Source: Firmicutes bacterium UBA4916 (lineage in GTDB: Bacteria; Bacillota; Clostridia; Tissierellales; Tepidimicrobiaceae). From it: a stretch of 42,325 nt of DNA. The stretch covers positions 1 to 42,325 of the forward strand of contig DHBY01000022.1 of NCBI GenBank assembly GCA_002398845.1. The letters are read 5' to 3'. The position numbers and the translations under genes were made by a program. Under the pieces are notes generated by a model that made no database searches, was not told the origin of the DNA, and saw only the letters and a program-made list of their open reading frames with translations. Shown here one piece after another: positions 16,307-23,507 of this stretch (position 1 is its first letter; every line of letters begins with the position of its first letter).

Positions 16307-16684
16307 ATGCAAATATTTGCAGCAGCAAACACAGGAGGATCATCAGGTTGGGGAGGTTTTATAATGCTAATAGCGTTTTTCGCTATTTTCTATGTATTCG
16401 CTATAAGACCTCAGAAAAAAAGAGAAAAAGAAATTAGATCAATGAGGGAAAGTTTAAGAGTTGGGGATGAAATAGTAACTATAGGGGGTATTTATGGAAA
16501 GATAATAAAACTAAAAGAAGATATTGTTACTATTGAAGTCGGCCCTAACAAGGTTAAAATCGATGTAACAAAATGGGCTGTGGGTTCTGCAGTCAATAAA
16601 AAGAATACAAAAGAAAACAAAGAAGACAAAAAAGAGGACAAAAAAGAAGAAAACAAAGAAGATAAAAAAGAAGATAAAGAATAA
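16307..16684 (+). CDS. yajC: Preprotein translocase subunit YajC
   Basis: YajC is the small accessory partner of SecDF and YidC in the membrane translocase. The 125-aa protein has a single transmembrane segment (about 15-35) followed by the conserved RPQKKREKEI, then LRVGDEIVTIGGIYGKI. The last 30 residues are a low-complexity Lys/Glu/Asp tail with repeats of KEDKK, longer than usual for YajC and encoded by A-rich DNA prone to slippage. ATG 16307 is used, 7 bases after AAAGGAGGT; GTG 16301 abuts that site. A strong terminator follows, separating it from the rest of the Sec genes. Confidence 0.93.
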   Translation: MQIFAAANTGGSSGWGGFIMLIAFFAIFYVFAIRPQKKREKEIRSMRESLRVGDEIVTIGGIYGKIIKLKEDIVTIEVGPNKVKIDVTKWAVGSAVNKKNTKENKEDKKEDKKEENKEDKKEDKE

Positions 16685-16689
16685 AAAAG

Positions 16690-16719
16690 AAAGCTTCCTT
16701 TTACGAAGGAAGTTTTTTT
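16690..16719 (+). terminator. Rho-independent terminator after yajC
   Basis: CTTCCTT (16694-16700) pairs with AAGGAAG (16706-16712), extended by A/T pairs on both sides, followed by seven T residues. Confidence 0.9.
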
Positions 16720-16789
16720 ATAGGATGAAATTAGTAATAAATTCCGCCTCTGTTAAATAAATTTAAAGTAGGAACAGGAGGTGGATTAT

Positions 16790-17167
16790 ATGAAAAATAA
16801 AAGCTTAAATCATGGAGCCTATATTTTAAAAAGCTTATTATTGTCTTTTATTTCTACTTTTATTCTAGTAATAGTAATATCACTTTTACTAACTTATACA
16901 CCACTAAAGGAATCAAGGATACCCCTATTAAACACAATAATTATGATAGTAAGTATAGCAGTGGGCAGTATTTATATTGCAGTTAAGATTGGAGAAAAAG
17001 GATGGATGAATGGAGGTATAGTAGGAGTTTTATACTTTTTGATTTTGGTATTTTTAAACTATTTATTTATTAGACCATTTAATATGGATCTATATTCACT
17101 TAGTAAACTTTTTATTTCCCTGATAGTGGGAATTATTGGTGGTGTAATAGGTATAAATGTAAAATAA
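16790..17167 (+). CDS. TIGR04086-type four-helix membrane protein
   Basis: This 125-aa integral membrane protein has four predicted helices (about 13-38, 45-65, 70-92 and 101-122) and short loops; the second pair is Gly-rich (GWMNGGIVGVLYF and LIVGIIGGVIGI). The length, topology and location just before scfA fit the clostridial TIGR04086 family. Its function is unknown. A role near SCIFF export or maturation has been suspected from gene neighbourhood only. ATG 16790 is used, with AGGAGGTG at 16776-16783; GTG 16781 is part of that site. Confidence 0.8.
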   Translation: MKNKSLNHGAYILKSLLLSFISTFILVIVISLLLTYTPLKESRIPLLNTIIMIVSIAVGSIYIAVKIGEKGWMNGGIVGVLYFLILVFLNYLFIRPFNMDLYSLSKLFISLIVGIIGGVIGINVK

Positions 17168-17190
17168 AACTTTATAAACTCATGATTTTG

Positions 17191-17199
17191 TGTTATAAT
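17191..17199 (+). promoter_or_regulatory. Extended -10 promoter of scfA
   Basis: TGT-TATAAT (17191-17199) is an extended -10 about 38 bases upstream of the scfA ATG. A weak TTTATA at 17171-17176 is at 17-base spacing. It would give the peptide gene its own transcript, separate from the TIGR04086 gene. Confidence 0.6.
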
Positions 17200-17236
17200 C
17201 ATAAAAGTATAAATTCAGTTTTGAGGAGGTAATAAT

Positions 17237-17377
17237 ATGAAGCATATAAAAACTATATCTGGGAGTAATCTAAAAAATACTTTGGCTAAAGGTGGATGTG
17301 GGGAATGTCGTACTTCTTGTCAATCTGCATGTAAAACCTCATGTACAGTAGGAAACCAAAAGTGTGAAAATAGATAA
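17237..17377 (+). CDS. scfA: SCIFF peptide precursor (six cysteines in forty-five residues)
   Basis: This 46-residue peptide has cysteines at 21, 24, 28, 32, 36 and 43, behind a leader that opens MKHIKTISGSNLKNTLAKGG. That is the SCIFF family, ribosomally made and converted by its dedicated radical SAM enzyme to a thioether-bridged ranthipeptide. A perfect GAGGAGGT lies at 17223-17230. The maturase scfB begins 69 bases downstream beyond a terminator-like hairpin, so peptide should be made in excess over enzyme. Its role in the cell is not settled; regulatory and signalling roles have been proposed in clostridia. The family identification is secure from size, Cys spacing and neighbour. Confidence 0.97.
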   Translation: MKHIKTISGSNLKNTLAKGGCGECRTSCQSACKTSCTVGNQKCENR

Positions 17378-17382
17378 ACTCT

Positions 17383-17411
17383 AAAGGCGGTGGTTTTAAC
17401 CACTCCTTTTT
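17383..17411 (+). terminator. Attenuating terminator between scfA and scfB
   Basis: AAAGG-C-GGTGGTT (17383-17395) pairs with AACCACT-CCTTT (17398-17409), leaving one bulged C and a two-base loop in the drawn register, followed by a T run. Read-through would give low scfB relative to scfA. Confidence 0.8.
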
Positions 17412-17445
17412 AATTTAATTGAAGTCTACACTTAGGAGGATTATT

Positions 17446-18807
17446 ATGTCAAATAAAGAAAGAATTCATAAATATATTTTAAATAATAAAAACATTGTAC
17501 TAGATATAAATAGTGGATCTGTTCATTTAGTTGATGATGTAGTTTATGATATACTCGATTACTATGAAAATCACACATTAGAAGAAATAATATCTTTTTT
17601 GAAGGACAGATATGATGAGAAAAATATAATTGAAGCTTATAAAGAGATAATGATATTAGAGAAAGAAGGGGTTTTATATTCTGAAGAATCTGATATCAGT
17701 AATCTAAAATATAATGAGGAAAATGTAATCAAAGCCCTTTGCCTTCATGTAGCCCACGATTGCAATTTAAGATGCAGCTACTGCTTTGCGTCGCAAGGAG
17801 ACTTCAAAGGGGACAGGTCGTTGATGACTTTAGATGTAGGGAAAAGAGCATTGGAGTTTTTAATAGAAAACTCAGGAAATAGAAGAAATTTAGAAGTAGA
17901 TTTTTTTGGCGGAGAACCTTTGATGAATTTCGATTTGGTTAAAGAATTAGTTAAGTATGGTAGAAGTCTAGAAGGAGAACACAATAAAAATTTTAGATTT
18001 ACTATAACTACTAATGGAATACTTTTAGACGAAGATAAAATGGATTTTATAAATGAAAATATGGACAATGTAGTATTGAGTCTTGATGGTAGAAAAGAGA
18101 TAAATGATAAAATGAGAAAGACAATCTCAGGGGATGGCAGTTATGATATTATCCTTCCTAAGTTTCAAGAGATGGCTAATAAAAGGGGCGATAAAGATTA
18201 CTATATTAGAGGTACTTTTACAAGCTATAATCTTGATTTTTCTAAAGATGCTTTGGATTTTTATGATAAGGGATTTAAAAAGATATCCATTGAGCCAGTA
18301 GTTACTTCACCAGATATGGATTATGCTTTAAGGGAAGAACATATGGAACAGATACTAAAAGAATATGAAGATTTTTCAAAGGAATATATCAAAATAAAGA
18401 AAAAAGATAAAGACTTTTTGTTTTTCCACTTTATGATTGACTTGAAACAAGGCCCTTGCCTAATAAAAAGAGCCATTGGATGTGGAGCAGGTTCTGAATA
18501 TATGGCAGTAACACCTCAAGGGGATTTATATCCTTGTCATCAATTTGTTGGAAATGAAGATTTTAAAATAGGAAATGTATTTGATGGGGTTTCAAATACT
18601 AAAATAAGGGAAGAATTTAAAAAAGCCAATGTTTATAATAAAGATAAATGTAGAAATTGTTGGGCAAGATTTTATTGTAGTGGTGGCTGCCATGCCAATG
18701 CTTATAATTATCACAAGGATATAATGAAACCTTATGAAATTGGCTGTGAGATGGAAAAGAAAAGGATTGAATGTGCCATTTCAATATTGGCAAATATGGA
18801 AGAATAG
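17446..18807 (+). CDS. scfB: Radical SAM/SPASM thioether maturase of SCIFF peptide
   Basis: This 453-aa enzyme installs thioether crosslinks in the SCIFF peptide using S-adenosylmethionine and iron-sulfur clusters. The N-terminal about 90 residues form a PqqD-like RiPP recognition domain (VLDINSGSVHLVDDVVYDIL shown in part). The radical SAM cluster motif is C106-x3-C110-x2-C113 (CNLRCSYC), followed by VDFFGGEPLMN and ITTNGILL. The SPASM region has CGAGSEYMAVTPQGDLYPC (shown in part), then CRNCWARFYCSGGCHAN and a final Cys before EMEKKR, supplying auxiliary cluster ligands. ATG 17446 follows AGGAGG (17434-17439); an ATG at 17419 lies before that site and is rejected. Confidence 0.96.
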   Translation: MSNKERIHKYILNNKNIVLDINSGSVHLVDDVVYDILDYYENHTLEEIISFLKDRYDEKNIIEAYKEIMILEKEGVLYSEESDISNLKYNEENVIKALCLHVAHDCNLRCSYCFASQGDFKGDRSLMTLDVGKRALEFLIENSGNRRNLEVDFFGGEPLMNFDLVKELVKYGRSLEGEHNKNFRFTITTNGILLDEDKMDFINENMDNVVLSLDGRKEINDKMRKTISGDGSYDIILPKFQEMANKRGDKDYYIRGTFTSYNLDFSKDALDFYDKGFKKISIEPVVTSPDMDYALREEHMEQILKEYEDFSKEYIKIKKKDKDFLFFHFMIDLKQGPCLIKRAIGCGAGSEYMAVTPQGDLYPCHQFVGNEDFKIGNVFDGVSNTKIREEFKKANVYNKDKCRNCWARFYCSGGCHANAYNYHKDIMKPYEIGCEMEKKRIECAISILANMEE

Positions 18808-18887
18808 ATTATACTTTATAGACAAAAATAGATAAATAAAGGAACAAAAAAGTTAACGCTTAATTTTGTATATGGGAGGTAATAGTA

Positions 18888-20150
18888 ATGAATATGAAAA
18901 AAACCATACTGTTTATACTAATTATTGCTATGGTGACTTTAGCTTCTTATACAGCAATAAATGGTATAGAAGTTGGGAAATTGAAGATCAATAAAGCTAG
19001 GGATTCAATTGATCTAGGCCTTGATTTAGCTGGAGGAGTATATGTGGTTCTAGAGGCTCAGACAGATCTAAAAGGGGCAGAGTTAGACAAAGCTATGGAT
19101 CAGACGATTATGGTAATCAATAAAAGGGTAGATGGATTAGGAGTTGCTGAGCCAAGTATAGTAAAGGAAAGTAGTAAAAGGATAAGAGTAGAGCTAGCAG
19201 GTATTGATAATCCACAGGAAGCCATAGATATAATTGGTAAAACTGCTCAATTGCAATTTTTAGACCCACAAGGTAATGAGGTTCTAAATGGTAAAAACGT
19301 AAAAGCATCAGACGCTAGATATCAACAAACTGAAGCAGGAAATAAACCAGTAGTATCTTTAGAGCTTGATAAAGATGGAGCAAAAAAGTTTGCAGATGCA
19401 ACCGAGGAATTATCCAAAAAACAAAACGCAGGCGAAAAAATTATATACATCATGTTAGACGGTGAAATAATATCTGCACCAATAGTAGAGGAGCCCATTG
19501 CAGATGGAAGATGTGTAATCTCAGGAAAATTTACTATTGATGAAGCTAATGAGTTAGCAAATTTAATTAGGGCTGGTTCATTACCAGTGGAAATGAAGGC
19601 TTTACAATCAAGAGTAATTGGACCTACTTTAGGTTTGGAAGCTCTCGATAAGAGTATTAAAGCTGGGGCTATTGCGATTTTGCTTATTTTCTTATTTATG
19701 TTAGTTTATTATAAGATACCAGGTTTAGTTGCCGATATTGGACTTGCTATCTATACTTTAATAGTTATTTATTCTATGAAACTTTTAGGTGTTAAATTAA
19801 CATTACCAGGTATTGCAGGCCTTATATTATCTATCGGTATGGCGGTAGATGCTAATGTGTTAATTTTTGAAAGAATAAAGGAAGAATTAAGGAATGGGAA
19901 ATCCATAAGAGCTGCTATTGATCATGGATTTAAAAGAGCTTTAACTTCAGTTTTAGACTCCAATATAACTACTTTAATAGCTGGTGTGGTTCTTTATTAT
20001 TTCGGTATTGGGCCTATTAAAGGATTTGGAGTTACATTGATACTAGGTATTATTGCATCTATGATAACAGCAGTACTTATAACCAAACATTTGTTAAAAT
20101 TAACAGTCGATATGACTAATACTAAGAATACAAAACTATATGGCGCGTAA
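18888..20150 (+). CDS. secD: Protein translocase subunit SecD
   Basis: SecD uses the proton gradient to pull secreted proteins through SecYEG. The 420-aa protein has an N-terminal helix (about 5-25), the periplasmic-side domain with LGLDLAGGVYVVLEA (about 46-60) and INKRVDGLGVAEPSI (about 94-108), and five C-terminal helices including KAGAIAILLIFLFMLVYYK (about 258-276) and SIGMAVDANVLIFERIKEE (about 319-337). GGGAGGT precedes ATG 18888. It is followed after 11 bases by secF; the two are separate polypeptides rather than a SecDF fusion. Confidence 0.97.
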   Translation: MNMKKTILFILIIAMVTLASYTAINGIEVGKLKINKARDSIDLGLDLAGGVYVVLEAQTDLKGAELDKAMDQTIMVINKRVDGLGVAEPSIVKESSKRIRVELAGIDNPQEAIDIIGKTAQLQFLDPQGNEVLNGKNVKASDARYQQTEAGNKPVVSLELDKDGAKKFADATEELSKKQNAGEKIIYIMLDGEIISAPIVEEPIADGRCVISGKFTIDEANELANLIRAGSLPVEMKALQSRVIGPTLGLEALDKSIKAGAIAILLIFLFMLVYYKIPGLVADIGLAIYTLIVIYSMKLLGVKLTLPGIAGLILSIGMAVDANVLIFERIKEELRNGKSIRAAIDHGFKRALTSVLDSNITTLIAGVVLYYFGIGPIKGFGVTLILGIIASMITAVLITKHLLKLTVDMTNTKNTKLYGA

Positions 20151-20161
20151 GGGGTGAGAGC

Positions 20162-21034
20162 ATGAACGTTATTAAAAATAGAAAAATATTTTATGGTATT
20201 TCTTTAGCAATTATTATAGTTGGTTTAATAATGATTGCTACTAAGGGATTAAATTATGGAATAGATTTTACAGGTGGAACATCTATACAGATTAAAATAG
20301 GGAAGATGATAACTGTAGATGAAGCTAGAGAAATAATGAATGAATATGATAAAGAAGCTAGCATTGTTCACGTAGGGAAAAGTAAAGATGAGATAATTAT
20401 AAAAAGTAGTAAAAATTTTAACAATAATGAAGTAAATGATATAATAGACAAATTTGTAGCAAAATTTGATATTAAGGATAGACAGTTTCAATCAGAAAAA
20501 TTTGAATCTACAATGGGAAATGAAATAAAGCAAAGAGCCTTATTATCAATTGCTATTGCATCAATAGCCATGTTAGCTTATATAACCTGGAGATTTGAAT
20601 TTAAGTTTGCTGTGGCAGCAATTATTGCTTTAATTCATGACGTATTAGTAACATTGTCAGTGTATGCAATTTTCAGGATACCAGCAAATAGTGCTTTTAT
20701 TGCAGCAATACTTACAATACTTGGTTATTCAATTAATGATACTATAGTAATATTTGATAGGATTAGAGAAGAAACTAAGCTAAATCCAAGACAGACTGTA
20801 GAAGACACAATAAATGGCAGTATTAAAAAATCCTTAACTAGAACTATAAATACTTCTTTAACGACTTTGATATCTGTGGTAATCCTTTATATAGTAGGGG
20901 TCGAAGATGTAAAGGTTCTTGCATTACCTCTTATCTTCGGAATAATTACAGGAACTTATTCATCCCTATTTATTGCCAGCCCAATATGGTATGGGTTGAA
21001 AAACAGAGGAAAATTAAATACTAAAAAAGCATAA
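20162..21034 (+). CDS. secF: Protein translocase subunit SecF
   Basis: The 290-aa partner of SecD has an N-terminal helix (about 10-28), then LNYGIDFTGGTSIQIKIG (about 30-47), and five C-terminal helices with WRFEFKFAVAAIIALIHDVL (about 143-162) and GYSINDTIVIFDRIREE (about 192-208), the SecF signature. GGGGTGAG precedes ATG 20162. It overlaps no neighbour and is closed by a hairpin at 21031. The assignment is secure. Confidence 0.97.
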   Translation: MNVIKNRKIFYGISLAIIIVGLIMIATKGLNYGIDFTGGTSIQIKIGKMITVDEAREIMNEYDKEASIVHVGKSKDEIIIKSSKNFNNNEVNDIIDKFVAKFDIKDRQFQSEKFESTMGNEIKQRALLSIAIASIAMLAYITWRFEFKFAVAAIIALIHDVLVTLSVYAIFRIPANSAFIAAILTILGYSINDTIVIFDRIREETKLNPRQTVEDTINGSIKKSLTRTINTSLTTLISVVILYIVGVEDVKVLALPLIFGIITGTYSSLFIASPIWYGLKNRGKLNTKKA

Positions 21035-21057
21035 AACTGCCTACTTGGCAGTTTTAT
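21031..21057 (+). terminator. Terminator after secF
   Basis: ATAAAACTGCC (21031-21041) pairs perfectly with GGCAGTTTTAT (21047-21057) around loop TACTT. The T run is part of the stem, so it could act in both directions; there is little T-rich sequence afterwards. Confidence 0.75.
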
Positions 21058-21127
21058 GTAATTAATCCTTTAAATTTGGGTAAAAGTCTTGTAATATAAG
21101 ATTAGCAAAGACAAAAGGAGGAAGACC

Positions 21128-21490
21128 ATGGAAAAAGGATTTATTTTTTCATTAATATTTGCAGCTATAGTGGCTGTATTTGCTTTAAATAATGCAGATA
21201 AGGTATTAATAGACTTTTTGTTTACAAAGGTAGAGATTTCCCAAGCAATTGTAATATTTGCATCGGCTATATTAGGTGCTGTAACTGTATCAATACTAGG
21301 TTTATTTAAAAATCTTAAATTCAAAAAAGAAGTTAAGGAGTTAAATAAAAAGGTTGATTCAATTGAAACTGAAAGAAAAAACTTAGAATTATTACTAGAA
21401 GAAAGAGGAGAAGAGATCAAATCCTTAAAAGATAAAGCTATAATTGATGATACATATGTTGAGGAAAATGATACAATCATAAATAAATAG
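21128..21490 (+). CDS. LapA-like membrane protein with coiled coil
   Basis: This 120-aa protein has two hydrophobic helices (about 5-22 and 37-58) with the LapA pattern FALNNADKVLIDFLF between them, then a cytoplasmic coiled coil (about 62-105) of charged heptads (KKEVKELNKKVDSIETERK shown in part). LapA/YciM-type proteins of Gram-negatives regulate envelope lipid synthesis; the Firmicute homologues are uncharacterised. AAAGGAGGAAG precedes ATG 21128. It lies between secF and recJ and could be an envelope scaffold. Confidence 0.75.
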   Translation: MEKGFIFSLIFAAIVAVFALNNADKVLIDFLFTKVEISQAIVIFASAILGAVTVSILGLFKNLKFKKEVKELNKKVDSIETERKNLELLLEERGEEIKSLKDKAIIDDTYVEENDTIINK

Positions 21491-21528
21491 TTTTTATATA
21501 ACTAGTGACAAATAGGAGTGAATAGCAT

Positions 21529-23298
21529 TTGGAAAGATGGTTTTTAAGAAATGTAAAGGCAGACTTAAATAAAATGTCTGAGGTTTTAGGGATAAGTAAA
21601 CTACTATGTAAAATCATGGTAAATAGGGATGTTTCGGATTATGGATTAATGAATAGTTTTATTAGTCCTACTTTAGATAAACTGCATAATCCAAGACTTA
21701 TGAAGGATATAGACATTGGTGTAGGAATCATAAAGGAAAGCATACTTAAAGGTGAAAAGATACGGATTTCTGGAGATTATGACCAGGATGGAAATTCATC
21801 TATCCTAACTTTATATAAAGGAATGAAAAGATGTAATGCAAATGTGGACTATGTTATTCCGCATAGAATCACAGATGGATATGGGATAAATAAAAGGATA
21901 GTTGAAGAAGCTAAAAAAGATGGAATTAATGCAATAATTACTTGTGATAATGGTATATCTGCGTTTGAGCCAATAAAGCTTGCTAAAGAATTAGGAATGA
22001 AAATCATAGTAGCAGATCACCATGATATACCTTATATTGAAGATGAAAAAGGATGTAAAGAATACCATTTGCCTGAAGCAGATGCTGTTATAGACCCTAA
22101 GAGACATGATTGTAATTATCCTTTTAAAGAACTATGTGGTGCTGGAATAGCTTTTAAATTTATACAAGTTCTATATGAAGAGATGGGAATTGATATAAAA
22201 GAATCTTATGAGTTACTGGAGTTTGTAGCCATGGGAACGGTCTGTGATGTAGTTAATCTTGTAGATGAAAATAGGGTTATAGTAAAAGAAGGTCTTAAGA
22301 GGATAAATAGGACAAGTAATATTGGTTTAAAGGCTCTTATTAAGGCCACAGGATTAGAGGGCAAGACAATTAGTACATACTCCTTAGGGTTTGTAATGGG
22401 GCCTTGCATTAATGCCTCTGGGAGGCTAGATAGTGCTGACATTGCTGCGGAATTATTTTTAACTGATAATCTAGAAAAAGCTGATGAATATGCAAATAGG
22501 CTTCATATGCTAAATGAAGAAAGAAAATCTATGACCAAAGAAGGCTTTGATAAAGTTGTTAAAAGCATTGAATTAGGAGAATTTAAAGATGAAAAAGTTT
22601 TAGTGATATACGAGCCAAGTATTCATGAAAGTATAGCGGGTATTATTGCTGGCAGAATTAAGGATAAATATTATAGACCAACTATAATTTTAACAGAATC
22701 TAAAGATGAAGGTAGGGCCAAAGGCTCTGGAAGATCTATAGAAGAATATAATATGTTTGAAGAAATATCCAAGACTAAGGATTTGTTGACTTCTTTTGGG
22801 GGACATCCTATGGCTGCTGGCTTATCTTTAGATATTTCAAATATAGATAATTTTAGGGAAAGATTAAATAGACAAGCTTCCTTAACTAAAGAAGATTTAC
22901 TACCAAAAGTATATATTGATATGCATCTGCCATTAGATTATATTAGCTTTGATTTAGTTAACGAATTAAAGTTTTTAGAACCTTTTGGGAAGGGAAATTC
23001 TAAGCCATTGTTTGCTGAAAAAAATATTAGCGTTAAAAAAGGTTTTATACTAGGTAAAAATAAAAATGTATTAAAGCTAATACTATTAACAAAAAGTGGT
23101 AGTACTATAGAAGGTCTTTACTTTGGTGATATAGATGAATTTCAAAGCTTTCTAATTAGGAAGTTTGGGAAAGAAGAAATAAACAAGATGTATATGGGTT
23201 TAAAAAACAAAATTCAATTAGATATGGTATATTCACCAAAAATAAATGAATATATGGGAAGTAGAAATTTACAGATTATAATACAAAATTATAGGTAA
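21529..23298 (+). CDS. recJ: Single-stranded-DNA-specific exonuclease RecJ
   Basis: RecJ degrades single-stranded DNA 5' to 3' in recombination and mismatch repair. The 589-aa protein is near the E. coli length and shorter than many Bacillus homologues. The DHH domain has DYDQDG at 83-88, where Gln replaces the usual Val while the metal-binding Asps remain, then HRITDGYG (about 111-118), ITCDNGIS (about 139-146) and VADHHDIP (about 162-169). DHHA1 follows, with GRAKGSGRS near 395-403 and FGGHPMAAGLSL near 424-435, then a C-terminal OB-like part. TTG 21529 has AGGAG about 10 bases upstream. All catalytic motifs are intact. Confidence 0.94.
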   Translation: MERWFLRNVKADLNKMSEVLGISKLLCKIMVNRDVSDYGLMNSFISPTLDKLHNPRLMKDIDIGVGIIKESILKGEKIRISGDYDQDGNSSILTLYKGMKRCNANVDYVIPHRITDGYGINKRIVEEAKKDGINAIITCDNGISAFEPIKLAKELGMKIIVADHHDIPYIEDEKGCKEYHLPEADAVIDPKRHDCNYPFKELCGAGIAFKFIQVLYEEMGIDIKESYELLEFVAMGTVCDVVNLVDENRVIVKEGLKRINRTSNIGLKALIKATGLEGKTISTYSLGFVMGPCINASGRLDSADIAAELFLTDNLEKADEYANRLHMLNEERKSMTKEGFDKVVKSIELGEFKDEKVLVIYEPSIHESIAGIIAGRIKDKYYRPTIILTESKDEGRAKGSGRSIEEYNMFEEISKTKDLLTSFGGHPMAAGLSLDISNIDNFRERLNRQASLTKEDLLPKVYIDMHLPLDYISFDLVNELKFLEPFGKGNSKPLFAEKNISVKKGFILGKNKNVLKLILLTKSGSTIEGLYFGDIDEFQSFLIRKFGKEEINKMYMGLKNKIQLDMVYSPKINEYMGSRNLQIIIQNYR

Positions 23299-23507
23299 TT
23301 ATTAATATTATATAAGTAAATATGAAATTTAACTAAATTTTAAAATAAATAATGAAAAAAATTTAATATTAGTATATAATTGTATAATATATCTCTATAT
23401 GAGATTTATTTTGACAATAAAGGTTAGAATACTTAAAAACCTTGCAACAAAGTATTTTAAAATATTACTAATCTAAAGACATAAATTAGATTAAGCAGGT
23501 GAAAATG

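Noticed and set aside
16590..16684. Repeats of AAAGAAGAC-like units at the end of yajC as a tandem repeat or CRISPR-like array
   Set aside because: They are in frame and encode the Lys/Asp/Glu tail of YajC; spacing is irregular, and there are no spacers.
23299..23507. TTGACA at 23411-23416 and several TATAAT-like words before rel as a promoter
   Set aside because: No pair has correct spacing (the hexamer 17 bases after TTGACA is TAAAAA), so no promoter is called although one probably exists here.
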